The notes beneath the pieces were generated by a model, which saw only the letters and a program-made list of their open reading frames with translations, was not told where the DNA came from and did not search any database. 64,000 bases of DNA from Candidatus Brocadia sp. (GTDB taxonomy: Bacteria; Planctomycetota; Brocadiia; Brocadiales; Brocadiaceae): positions 1-64,000 of the forward strand of contig SOEU01000005.1 in assembly GCA_021646415.1 (NCBI GenBank), read 5' to 3'. Shown here piece by piece: positions 16,187 to 24,401 of the stretch; the stretch's first letter is position 1, and every line of letters starts with the position of its first letter. The position numbers and the translations under genes were made by a program.

Positions 16187-19048
16187 ATGTCTACCCTTTA
16201 TTCCCAATGTAAAAAACCAGAACTACTCTCTCCAGCCGGTAATAGGGAGTGTTTTTTTGCTGCTGTTGAAAATGGGGCTGATGCCGTTTATTTTGGTTTA
16301 GAAAATTTCAGCGCCCGTGCAGGAGCACAAAACTTTACCCTTGAGGGTGCCAGCAAGGTCATCGCTTATGCCCATAAGAGGTCTGTTAAGGTTTATATCG
16401 CCTTGAATACATTGATCAAAACACACGAACTGGAAAGGGTGATTGATCTTCTTGTTGCACTGGAAGAACTACAACCCGATGCCCTGATCCTCCAGGATAT
16501 GGGTCTTCTCTATTTGATACGATCCCAATTCTCCCAATTCAATCTCCACGCCAGCACACAGATGACCATTCACAACCTTGCCGGGGTTAGACAACTGGAA
16601 AAGACGGGATTTAAACGGGTCGTTCTGGCCAGGGAACTATCGGTTGATGAAATAAGACATATTTCCCGAAATACCTCAATAGAGACAGAAGTCTTTGTCC
16701 ACGGGGCATTGTGTTATTCCTACTCAGGGCTCTGCTTTTTTAGCAGTATGATAGGTGGTCGTAGCGGAAACCGAGGGAGATGCGCGCAGCCATGCAGGAT
16801 GTGTTATAAATCTCCATCGGGCGAAGGAGGGTATCTTTTTTCTATGAAAGACCTCCTCACCCTTTCCCGGATAAACGATTTAATGACGGCAGGTGTCCAT
16901 TCATTCAAGATCGAAGGGCGTATGAAATCACCGGAATACGTGGCGGTGGTGACAAATACGTATCGCCAGGCAATTGACGGCAAGCTGCAAGATAGAAACG
17001 AGGCCATCAGCAGGATAAAGACCGTATTCAGCCGTGAGACAACACATGCATACTTATTTCAGGATAGTAATCAGCGAATTAAAAAAAGTACAAATACCAA
17101 ATCTGCTCAACATCGAGTGAAAGGCACCACTCCTTACGGAGGAGGGACACGAAAAGTTATTAATTTTACCTCCCCTTTATCCCCTCCTTCGCAAGGAGGG
17201 GAAGGAAGGGTGGTTATAAAATCCCCAGAGAGTCCGTTGGATATTGAGCAATTGCCAAATCACAATCAGGTCAAGCCTGCGGATATGATCAATCCATCTT
17301 ATCCTGCAAACATTGGTTCTTATGCCGGAGAGGTAATAAGGTCGGAAAAGGGCTCCATAGTGATAAGAGCAGATGCCAATATTGGTGTGAGGGATTTATT
17401 ACAGGTGTTTGAAAATTTTCGGGGAAAACCCACCTTGCTGCATGTTAAGAACATTAAGGTAAATGGGAAAAGGGTATTTGGTGTCAGGGCAGGCGAAATT
17501 GCCGCTATCGATTCTGGACAAAAATTTACGCCAGGCGCAAAGCTCTCTATAATTTCTTCCCAAAAGGTCAATGAGGCGTTTGCCTCAAAAATTCCTAAAA
17601 AACTTATTCCCTGTAAGGTACCGGTGGATTTGGAAGTCAAAATAAGAACCGATGGGGTATCCATAGGGGGAACGGTAAAGCAAATTTCGCTTACCAAAGA
17701 TTATCATGTGAAACTTGAGAAGGGAATGAACCGGGTAATTGGGGAAGAACAGATAAGGGACGTCTTTTCTCGTCTGGGTGAGACACTATTTGAGCTGGCG
17801 AGCATTCATGCAGATATTTCTGAAAAATTATTTGTCCCATTAAGTGTATTAAACGATATCCGGAGAGATTATTTCCAAAACCTTTGGGAAGTATGGCAAA
17901 AGGAGAGGGAACGGAGGTCTCAAGAGATAAAGCAATGGGCAAAGAAAAAATGTATCGATAATACTATAGCGCACCATAGTCGCAACCCAATGCCCCCTCT
18001 CTTTCCCCATTTCGCAAGGGGGGACACAGGGGGGTGTAAAGAAACATTCCAGGAAAAGAGGTTTTCTCCAGGTAATACAATAGATGGGAATGGGGGTTTT
18101 GGGGACGATATTTTTCATGATAGAATTCGGCTTTCCCTGAAGGTAGATAAATTACATTATTTGAACCATATTTCCTTAGAAAAGATTTATAAAATCTATA
18201 TTGTATTATCAAACGAACTCCTCACGGTTCTTGTGCCAACAAAAAAGACTGAAACGAATCCCCTCCCCTCTCCCCCTAACGAAGGGGGAGATAAAGAGGG
18301 GGTGAAAAGTCTATCCTCGGATGAGATCACTACCAACTCAATGAGAGAAAATAACGTCATAAATACCTTGTCAAAATTTAGAGACAAGGTTGTTTTCTCA
18401 TTACCGGTCATTATGCGTGACATGGGAAATACTTTCGGGACTTATGGGTATTTTAAAAAGGCCGTGCAGGCGTTGATTGCACAGGGTTACCGACAATTCC
18501 AGCTTTCTAATCTAGGTGCTTTAGACTTATTTGGGGGAGAAGACGTGCAATTGTATGCTGACTATTCCCTGTATTGCCTGAATCCGCTTTCTGCAATGAA
18601 ATTGAGGGAATTGGGGTTTACCCGATATACCTTGTCCCCTGAGGACGACAAAGAGAATCTGCAGACGCTATTTTCTGCTAACGCAGACGTGATCGTCTAT
18701 CACGATACGCCGCTCTTTACATCAGAAACCTGCGTATGGGCCAATATGAAAAGAACATGCCCTAGAATAAGCCAATGCGGTTTCAGGCAGGTAATGGTAG
18801 AAAATGAACATGGTGACCGGTTTACAGCTATAAATGAGCGGTGTAAGACGGTCGTTATTGGCGAACGACCATTCTCCATTACCCATCTTATTCCAAAACT
18901 CCTCGATGCCGGACAGAGGGATTTCAGGATTGATCTGTGTTACCGGGATTATAAGCCGGAGATGATAGAGGACATATTCCTGAATTTTCAAAAGAAGAGC
19001 AAGATTAAAAATTCAATGATAGGAAATTTCGAGAGGGGGTTGTTATAG
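16187..19048 (+). CDS. U32-family peptidase/RlhA-like protein with DUF3656 region
   Basis: The U32 core is clear: LLSPAGNRECFFAAVENGAD at the N-terminus, LHASTQMTIHN and the U32 signature ETEVFVHGALCYSYSGLC with downstream cysteines in RGRCAQPCR. Members include RlhA, which hydroxylates 23S rRNA, and enzymes acting with iron-sulfur clusters; the exact substrate here is unknown. The C-terminal 200 residues form a second U32-like barrel segment. At 953 residues it is longer than relatives because three palindromic repeats (17160-17222, 17985-18040, 18255-18306) are inserted in frame at about residues 324-344, 600-618 and 690-706, adding Pro/Gly-rich peptides. Confidence 0.85.
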   Translation: MSTLYSQCKKPELLSPAGNRECFFAAVENGADAVYFGLENFSARAGAQNFTLEGASKVIAYAHKRSVKVYIALNTLIKTHELERVIDLLVALEELQPDALILQDMGLLYLIRSQFSQFNLHASTQMTIHNLAGVRQLEKTGFKRVVLARELSVDEIRHISRNTSIETEVFVHGALCYSYSGLCFFSSMIGGRSGNRGRCAQPCRMCYKSPSGEGGYLFSMKDLLTLSRINDLMTAGVHSFKIEGRMKSPEYVAVVTNTYRQAIDGKLQDRNEAISRIKTVFSRETTHAYLFQDSNQRIKKSTNTKSAQHRVKGTTPYGGGTRKVINFTSPLSPPSQGGEGRVVIKSPESPLDIEQLPNHNQVKPADMINPSYPANIGSYAGEVIRSEKGSIVIRADANIGVRDLLQVFENFRGKPTLLHVKNIKVNGKRVFGVRAGEIAAIDSGQKFTPGAKLSIISSQKVNEAFASKIPKKLIPCKVPVDLEVKIRTDGVSIGGTVKQISLTKDYHVKLEKGMNRVIGEEQIRDVFSRLGETLFELASIHADISEKLFVPLSVLNDIRRDYFQNLWEVWQKERERRSQEIKQWAKKKCIDNTIAHHSRNPMPPLFPHFARGDTGGCKETFQEKRFSPGNTIDGNGGFGDDIFHDRIRLSLKVDKLHYLNHISLEKIYKIYIVLSNELLTVLVPTKKTETNPLPSPPNEGGDKEGVKSLSSDEITTNSMRENNVINTLSKFRDKVVFSLPVIMRDMGNTFGTYGYFKKAVQALIAQGYRQFQLSNLGALDLFGGEDVQLYADYSLYCLNPLSAMKLRELGFTRYTLSPEDDKENLQTLFSANADVIVYHDTPLFTSETCVWANMKRTCPRISQCGFRQVMVENEHGDRFTAINERCKTVVIGERPFSITHLIPKLLDAGQRDFRIDLCYRDYKPEMIEDIFLNFQKKSKIKNSMIGNFERGLL
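17160..17222. repeat. Palindromic repeat inside the U32 gene, copy 1
   Basis: CCCCTCCTTCGCAAGGAGGGG forms a nearly perfect hairpin flanked by ACCTCCCCTTTAT and GAAGGAAGGGTGGT. It encodes SPLSPPSQGGEGR without disturbing the frame. Confidence 0.8.
17985..18040. repeat. Palindromic repeat inside the U32 gene, copy 2
   Basis: CCCCCTCTCTTTCCCCATTT, then CGCAAGGGGGGACACAGGGG, form an imperfect hairpin of the same family. It encodes PPLFPHFARGDTGG in frame. Confidence 0.75.
18255..18306. repeat. Palindromic repeat inside the U32 gene, copy 3
   Basis: CTCCCCCTAACGAAGGGGGAG is the core, flanked by CCCCTCCC and AAAGAGGGGGTG. It encodes NPLPSPPNEGGDKEG in frame. Confidence 0.75.
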
Positions 19049-19071
19049 CATATTTGTAAATTCTTTTCTTA

Positions 19072-19100
19072 TTGACATTGTTTTGCCAGTTACTTAAATA
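19072..19100 (+). promoter_or_regulatory. Putative sigma70-type promoter of the reverse transcriptase operon
   Basis: TTGACA at 19072-19077 and TAAATA at 19095-19100 are separated by exactly 17 bases. Transcription would start near 19107, leaving a leader of about 130 bases before the ATG at 19239. Confidence 0.55.
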
Positions 19101-19174
19101 TATCGGAAAATAATATACAAACTTTACTATATGCCCAAATGGGCGCATAATACGTCACAGGAAAGGTATTATAT

Positions 19175-19209
19175 GTACTAATAGTCGTTAATAAGACGGC
19201 TATTAGTAC
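19175..19209 (+). ncRNA. Structured leader / candidate ncRNA of the RT operon
   Basis: GTACTAATAGTCGT pairs with ACGGCTATTAGTAC in a 14-bp stem (one G-U) around a TAATAAG loop. A smaller hairpin, GCCCAAATGGGC, lies at 19133-19144. The stem ends 29 bases before the RT start, and no poly-T tract follows. Several antiviral reverse transcriptases use an upstream RNA as template or partner, so this leader is a candidate, but that role is inferred from position and structure only. Confidence 0.4.
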
Positions 19210-19238
19210 GGATAATTCATTCGGCCGAAAAAAAGAAA

Positions 19239-20786
19239 ATGCCATTAGATAATAATTCAATAGAGTGGGCATTGTCCCACTTATCAACTCTTGGTGATTC
19301 AGATTTATTTCCAAAACCAGCTGAGCTTGAGCCTTTATCGGCTCAAATAGATGAACTTAAAGCTCTATTGACCTCACGAGAGGTTTCACAGTTTGCGCCA
19401 AACCCTGCGAGAAGATTCATGGTACCAAAAGATGAGTTTTCGTTCAGGCGAGCAACACAACTAAATATCTTCGATTCTGTAATACTTACTGCAATCATGC
19501 ATCAGTATGGGGCAGGCTTAGAAAATAGGCGCCATAGTGTAGATGAAAAAATCGTATTTTCATATCGGTATGACCCGCAACCAGGATTTTGGTTATATAG
19601 CAGAGATTATGATTGGACTCCTTTCTGGAAACAATGCTACGAAAAGAGTAAAAACTATTCGCATGCGCTTGTTCTGGATATTTCCGATTTTTATAACCAA
19701 ATATATCACCATACTATCGAAAATCAGCTTGTAGAATCTGGATTCCCAAATCCCGCAATCAAGTGGATTATGAATCTACTTGAATCATTAACAGCTAATG
19801 TATCTCGCGGTATTCCTGTAGGCCCTCATGCAGCACATCTTCTTGCGGAAGCCAGTTTAATTCCATTTGATAATAGCTTAAAAAGTCATGGTATTGATTA
19901 CGTCCGTTTTGTTGATGACATCGTCGTATTTGATAATGGCGAGTTAAATTGTCGTAAACGATTATATCAGATAACCGACATTCTGGATAAACAACAAAGG
20001 CTTATTTTAAATAAATCAAAGACGTTATTGCTTACCCAAAAAGAAATTCAAAAATTATGTTCAGAAAGAATAGAGGATCGCCCAATAAATGATTTAGAAA
20101 AACAACTGCTTGGAATCATAAGGAAATACTCGAAGGGCAACCCCTATCAAATTGTTTTATTAAGCGAAGTGTCAAAGGAGGATCTTGCCCAATTTCGTAC
20201 TGAAATTATTGAATCGATACTTCAAGAGTATCTTGATACCCGACCTATAGATTTCATCAGGTTCCGTTGGTTCATGCGTAGACTAACACAAATTGGGCAT
20301 CCGGGTGCTGTTCATTACTGTTTGAATCATTTAGAATTATTAACACCCGCCCTATCTGATGTATGTCACTATCTCCTTGCCGCATCTCAAAATCAAAATA
20401 ATGAAATTCCATCGGTAGGCAAAGAATTAGTCCTTGCGCTGGATAATGAAATAATCAGGACAAACGAATATTTCCAGATTTGTATTTTATCTTTATTTAC
20501 CCGTAATGCCGCCTATAATCATTTCCCAAATTTATTAGAACGTTATGCCAATGGATCTTCATTTATCAAACGTGAAGTTATTCTTGCAGCACGATGCGCT
20601 CATAACAGTGATTGGCTTCGGGAACTGAAAGAATCATTTTTAGGTTTTGAAAGTTGGACTTCGACAGCTTACCTTGTCGCTGCAAAATCGCTTCCCGAGG
20701 AAGAAAGAAGATTCTTTATCAATAAGTTACCTAAAGGAAACGAATATATAGAACTTATAAAGAAGTGGACAAAATCAAAAGCGTAG
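19239..20786 (+). CDS. Reverse transcriptase with helical C-terminal extension (UG/Abi-like)
   Basis: A 515-residue protein with a reverse transcriptase domain at about residues 60-275. Motif A is LVLDISDFYNQIYHH, motif B GIPVGPHAAHLLAEASL, and motif C YVRFVDDIVVF with catalytic Asp226-Asp227. Residues 290-515 are a run of amphipathic helices resembling the HEAT-like extensions of Abi/DRT-type enzymes. There is no group II intron maturase X domain, endonuclease or retron VTG motif, which points to the unknown-group/abortive-infection RTs involved in phage defence. The ORF overlaps the following NERD gene by 22 bases, so the two are translationally coupled. The class within the UG groups cannot be fixed by eye. 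Confidence 0.8.
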   Translation: MPLDNNSIEWALSHLSTLGDSDLFPKPAELEPLSAQIDELKALLTSREVSQFAPNPARRFMVPKDEFSFRRATQLNIFDSVILTAIMHQYGAGLENRRHSVDEKIVFSYRYDPQPGFWLYSRDYDWTPFWKQCYEKSKNYSHALVLDISDFYNQIYHHTIENQLVESGFPNPAIKWIMNLLESLTANVSRGIPVGPHAAHLLAEASLIPFDNSLKSHGIDYVRFVDDIVVFDNGELNCRKRLYQITDILDKQQRLILNKSKTLLLTQKEIQKLCSERIEDRPINDLEKQLLGIIRKYSKGNPYQIVLLSEVSKEDLAQFRTEIIESILQEYLDTRPIDFIRFRWFMRRLTQIGHPGAVHYCLNHLELLTPALSDVCHYLLAASQNQNNEIPSVGKELVLALDNEIIRTNEYFQICILSLFTRNAAYNHFPNLLERYANGSSFIKREVILAARCAHNSDWLRELKESFLGFESWTSTAYLVAAKSLPEEERRFFINKLPKGNEYIELIKKWTKSKA

Positions 20787-21544
20787 CCGAACAAATAAAT
20801 TCAGCGGATGCAAAAAGTCGTGCCGCTGATTTAACCGTTAGCCTCAACAAAGCAGGAAGAAGAATACAGGTGTTCAGTAGTTTCAAAGGATGGTTGGGAG
20901 AGAAAGCTACGCAGTTCGGCATGTGGCTGAAACTCGATGCCAAGACCTACAGGCGCTTTCACAATCTCATCGTGAGCACCCGAAATGGAACGACACAGAT
21001 TGATCATGTCCTTCTGTCTCGGTTTGGAATATTCGTGATTGAGTCAAAGAATTACAACGGGTGGATCTTTGGTAGTGAAAATCAAAAGTCCTGGAGTCAA
21101 GTCTTGTATGGGACAAAGCATACATTCCAAAATCCATTGCATCAAAACTATAGGCACACTAAGACATTAGCCGAACAGCTAAAGGTTGACCCCAGTAAGG
21201 TTCATTCGGTTGTGTTCTTCATTGGTGATGCGGAGCTAAAAACTAATCTGCCCCCCAATGTCATGACGTCGGGACTCTCTGATTACATCAAGCAATTTGA
21301 TCGTGTGGTCTTTTCGGATGTTGAGCTGACCCAGCTTGAACAGCAACTGTCAAGGCTCCACGATGCTTCACTGTCAACAAAAGAGCATGTCTCTAATCTC
21401 AAAGAGAGGTATTCGAGTAATACAACGTGTCCAAAGTGTGGCAGTCCACTCGTCAAGCGAATAGCAAAGCGAGGACCACAAGCAGGAGACGAGTTTCTAG
21501 GTTGTTCCGGTTTTCCAAACTGCAAGTACATCAAGAAAGGATAG
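20765..21544 (+). CDS. NERD-domain nuclease-like protein with topoisomerase-type zinc finger
   Basis: A 259-residue protein. Residues 40-155 form a nuclease-related domain (NERD) with a PD-(D/E)xK-like core: TQIDHVLLSRFGIFVIESKN carries Asp80 and Glu93-x-Lys95. Residues ~220-255 form a C4 zinc finger of the bacterial topoisomerase I type (CPKCGSPLV, then FLGCSGFPNCKYIKKG). The start lies inside the RT gene, with a 22-base overlap. Family knowledge predicts DNA binding and possibly cleavage. Its pairing with the RT suggests the effector of an RT-based defence pair. Confidence 0.85.
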   Translation: MDKIKSVAEQINSADAKSRAADLTVSLNKAGRRIQVFSSFKGWLGEKATQFGMWLKLDAKTYRRFHNLIVSTRNGTTQIDHVLLSRFGIFVIESKNYNGWIFGSENQKSWSQVLYGTKHTFQNPLHQNYRHTKTLAEQLKVDPSKVHSVVFFIGDAELKTNLPPNVMTSGLSDYIKQFDRVVFSDVELTQLEQQLSRLHDASLSTKEHVSNLKERYSSNTTCPKCGSPLVKRIAKRGPQAGDEFLGCSGFPNCKYIKKG

Positions 21545-21999
21545 AAGATGCTAACCAAGACATGCAGGCGGATGGTGCGGCCACGTGTTTAGGCAAGGAA
21601 ATTGGCGTAGAAACCGAGTCCTGTGATACTTCGGTGCCGCCGCTGAAGCCTAACCGTAAAACCCAAAGCTGACTCTTTAAAAAATCAGTGCAAATCTGCG
21701 TAAATCAGCGTCCAAATACATTTTTAGGTTGTTCATCATTTTTCTTTCCATTGTTCCTCATCTCTTAAGCATTTTCCCGCGTCCTTTTTAAATGTATTCT
21801 GCACAACCCTCGCAACAGAAGGAAAGGGTCTTCTTCGCCGGTTCAATTGTCCTCGATTGAACCGAAACATTTGGTAGAATTCTATCTCACAGCACGAGTT
21901 TACTCATTAAAGTTACCCTTCAAAATATATGGTTCAATCTGCAAGATTGAACCAGCCTTGAGTGCGTTGGTTTTTACGCCGAATCTACCTTCAGAATAC

Positions 22000-22045
22000 C
22001 CACCCCTGAGTCCCTTCAGGAGGGGATTGAGGGGTGGGTTCGCTC
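22000..22045. repeat. Palindromic repeat (intergenic member of the CCCC/GGGG family)
   Basis: CCCACCCCTGAGTCCCTTCA then GGAGGGGATTGAGGGGTGGG form nested complementary arms. It is the same family as those inserted into the U32 and TMTC-like genes. Confidence 0.7.
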
Positions 22046-22152
22046 CGTCCTTCGTAAACTCAGGACAGGCTTAACCAACCCTACCGCAAATTTGCATGAA
22101 TAAAATGAAAATTCCTATACAATTTAATTAGGTCTTCAGCAACTTTCTCACT

Positions 22153-22175
22153 AGAGCGACGAGGCTCGTCGCTCT
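22153..22175. repeat. Perfect 11-bp inverted repeat
   Basis: AGAGCGACGAG and CTCGTCGCTCT are separated by one base. No T tract follows, so it is more likely a repeat than a terminator. Confidence 0.6.
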
Positions 22176-22215
22176 ACAACCACAGCGTTGAAATTCCTTA
22201 TCATTGAATCAGGCA

Positions 22216-22262
22216 TACTGAAGTTCGCGCTACAACTGCAACTTTGAATTTCCTAAACATTA
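22216..22262 (+). repeat. Dispersed repeat B, copy 1
   Basis: CTGAAGTTCGCGCTACAACT continues as GCAACTTTGAATTTCCTA. A closely similar copy lies at 58609-58655, and a fragment near 14110. Confidence 0.65.
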
Positions 22263-22401
22263 AATTTCATTGTATTCGTCACGCATTACGTCCTTCTTGA
22301 CGAAATAACCCATTTTTTGTATATTCGCAAAGTTTATTTTTCCTGATACAAAGGATTGTATAAAAAATCAATTTAACTCAATTTTAATAAGGTAAAAGAA
22401 T

Positions 22402-24378
22402 ATGCAAAAGTGGTTGAAGAAGGAAAAGGAATTACGGAAAAAGGGATTTGCAGATAAGCAGATTGAAGAGACTGTTAGCTTTCTGCGTCAAAAGGGTATC
22501 GAAACCGTTTGGGACGTGCAGGCCGCATATGATGCGGGTCTTTTTGGGTTGAAGGATAGGTGTTCCTTTGGAAGCCACGGACTCTGCTGCCGCAACTGTC
22601 ATCTGGGACCCTGCCGGTTGGACGGCGAAGAGATCCCCCTCCACATGAAATTTGCCGCCCCCGATACAAAACGAAGCTCCTGTGGCAAAACGGCCGATGG
22701 TATGGTCGCAGGGATGCTCCTGCAGACCGTAGTAAGCGGCACCAGTGCGCATCTCGGTCACGCGATACACACGGCAAAGACATTCGTGAAGGCAGCGGAG
22801 GGTTCCGTAAACTATCCCATAAAGGACGAGGAAAAGCTCCGGACGGTTGCAAAGGGATTGGGAATTAACATACAGGGAAAACAAAGCCTAGAGATCGCGA
22901 AGGAGGTTGGGCGAAAGGCCATAGAAGACCTCATCGGGCCAGGCGAAGGACCAATGAATTTTGCACTAGCCCTTGCGCCAAAGAAGATCGATAGACTTGT
23001 AAAGGCAGATCTCATACCACAAAAGGGCGCTGCTGAGACCATCGTACAGGGGGTCCATAGTACCGTACAGGGCATGATGAGCAGTACCTACCATCTCCTG
23101 ATGTCTTGCTTAAAATTTGGTGTGATTGATATGATGTCCCTCTACATTTCTACCCAATTACAGGATATTTTATTCGGCGTTCCCACACCAAAGGAAAGCA
23201 AAATTGGAATGGACGTCCTGGATAGGGAAAAAGTAAATATCCTTGTTCACGGCCACGTCCCTGTTCTTTCCGAAATGGTAGTTGCCTGTGCACACAAACT
23301 TGAAGGTAAGGCACGGGAGGCAGGTGCAGGGGGAATTAATGTCGTGGGCATCTGCTGTACAGGAAATGAAATACTGGTACGGCATGGAATTCCTATGGCA
23401 GGCAGCACAATCATGCAGGAACTTGTTGTGGGGACCGGATTGGTCGACGCCGTGTGCGTAGACGTTCAGTGCGTATACCCTTCCCTTTCAACCATAACCA
23501 AAGGGCTTCACACGCGATTGATTACTACTATGCCTGAATTGAGGATGGACAACGACATCTACATTGAATTCACACCTGACAATGCCGATAAAGCAGCCAT
23601 ACAAATCGTTGAAGAGGCTATTGCCGCATTTAAAGCACGCAAATCGGAACGGGCATTCCTGCCAAAATCAAAAGGACACGACCTCTTGAGTGGATTTTCA
23701 GCCGAAGCCCTCATGGGTGTACTGGAAAAATTAAATCCCGAAAAGCCTCTAAAACCGCTTGTTGATTTGATTGTCAATGGTTCAATTCAGGGCGTTGCCG
23801 TGCTTGCGGGTTGTCTGTCTCCAAAAATCCAGACCGATATGAGCTTTGTTACTATTGCGAAGGAACTCCTCAAAAATAATGTCCTCGTTCTTGCCACCGG
23901 ATGTGCCGCCACGGCGTGTGCTAGGCACGGTTTGCTGACCGGCGAGGCAAAAGGTCTTGTAGGAAACTCGTTGCGGGGTGTCCTTAATACCCTCGGAAAG
24001 GCTGCCGGACTAAACGGTAAAATGCCCCCGATTCTTCATTTCGGTTCATGTGTGGATAATTCGCGTTGTGCTGTACTGGCCTCCGCAATTGCCGATTATC
24101 TGGACACCTCCATAGATAAACTGCCCCTGGTGGCAAGTGCCGCAGAACATGTGGTTGAAAAGGCAACCGCTATCTACATGGGAGTAATTGCCCTCGGTAT
24201 AACGACACATATCGGTGTCACGCCGAAGCTCGGTGGTTCCCCGCATGTGGTCAATATGCTCACCAGAGGGCTGGAAGACATTACCGGCAGCACTTTGATC
24301 GTCGAGATTGATCCGGAAGAATCAGCAAAGGCAATGATTCACCATATACAGAAAAAGAGGAGAGATCTCGGAATTTGA
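22402..24378 (+). CDS. cooS: Ni-dependent carbon monoxide dehydrogenase, catalytic subunit
   Basis: The enzyme interconverts CO2 and CO, supplying CO to acetyl-CoA synthase or electrons from CO. The 658 residues cover the whole family. Cysteines in FGSHGLCCRNCHLGPC provide the B/D clusters. Candidate C-cluster ligands are the His in LVHGHVPVL and cysteines in VGICCTGNE, DVQCVYPS, AGCLSPK, ATGCAATACARHG and FGSCVDNSRC. No cooF, cooC or acetyl-CoA synthase gene is adjacent, so partners must lie elsewhere. The ATG follows an AAGGTAAAAG region after a long repeat-rich gap. It fits autotrophic carbon fixation by the Wood-Ljungdahl route proposed for anammox bacteria. Confidence 0.95.
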   Translation: MQKWLKKEKELRKKGFADKQIEETVSFLRQKGIETVWDVQAAYDAGLFGLKDRCSFGSHGLCCRNCHLGPCRLDGEEIPLHMKFAAPDTKRSSCGKTADGMVAGMLLQTVVSGTSAHLGHAIHTAKTFVKAAEGSVNYPIKDEEKLRTVAKGLGINIQGKQSLEIAKEVGRKAIEDLIGPGEGPMNFALALAPKKIDRLVKADLIPQKGAAETIVQGVHSTVQGMMSSTYHLLMSCLKFGVIDMMSLYISTQLQDILFGVPTPKESKIGMDVLDREKVNILVHGHVPVLSEMVVACAHKLEGKAREAGAGGINVVGICCTGNEILVRHGIPMAGSTIMQELVVGTGLVDAVCVDVQCVYPSLSTITKGLHTRLITTMPELRMDNDIYIEFTPDNADKAAIQIVEEAIAAFKARKSERAFLPKSKGHDLLSGFSAEALMGVLEKLNPEKPLKPLVDLIVNGSIQGVAVLAGCLSPKIQTDMSFVTIAKELLKNNVLVLATGCAATACARHGLLTGEAKGLVGNSLRGVLNTLGKAAGLNGKMPPILHFGSCVDNSRCAVLASAIADYLDTSIDKLPLVASAAEHVVEKATAIYMGVIALGITTHIGVTPKLGGSPHVVNMLTRGLEDITGSTLIVEIDPEESAKAMIHHIQKKRRDLGI

Positions 24379-24401
24379 CAAAAAAGTGAAACGACAGTAG
24401 T

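Larger units (their letters stand above)
21545..22401. other. Intergenic region rich in hairpins and repeats
   Basis: I see no gene in these 857 bases. Two GGTTCAAT...ATTGAACC hairpins lie at 21840-21863 and 21931-21953. A CCACCCCT-type palindrome is at 22000-22045, a perfect AGAGCGACGAG hairpin at 22153-22175 and the 'ctgaagttcg' repeat at 22216-22262. AATAAAATGAAAATTCCTAT at 22101-22120 recurs with one change at 63917. The strip just after the NERD gene has inverted segments but no convincing attC. Confidence 0.5.

Noticed and set aside
19239-20786. The reverse transcriptase as a group II intron or retron
   Set aside because: No maturase X domain, intron domain V structure, endonuclease or retron-type VTG motif is seen; the helical C-terminus fits UG/Abi RTs better.
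21548-21660. A second attC-like site after the NERD gene (TGCTAAC ... GCCTAAC)
   Set aside because: The two core-like boxes are direct, not inverted; the only GTT box (GTTTAGG) is too close and mismatched, so no valid R''/R' pair exists.
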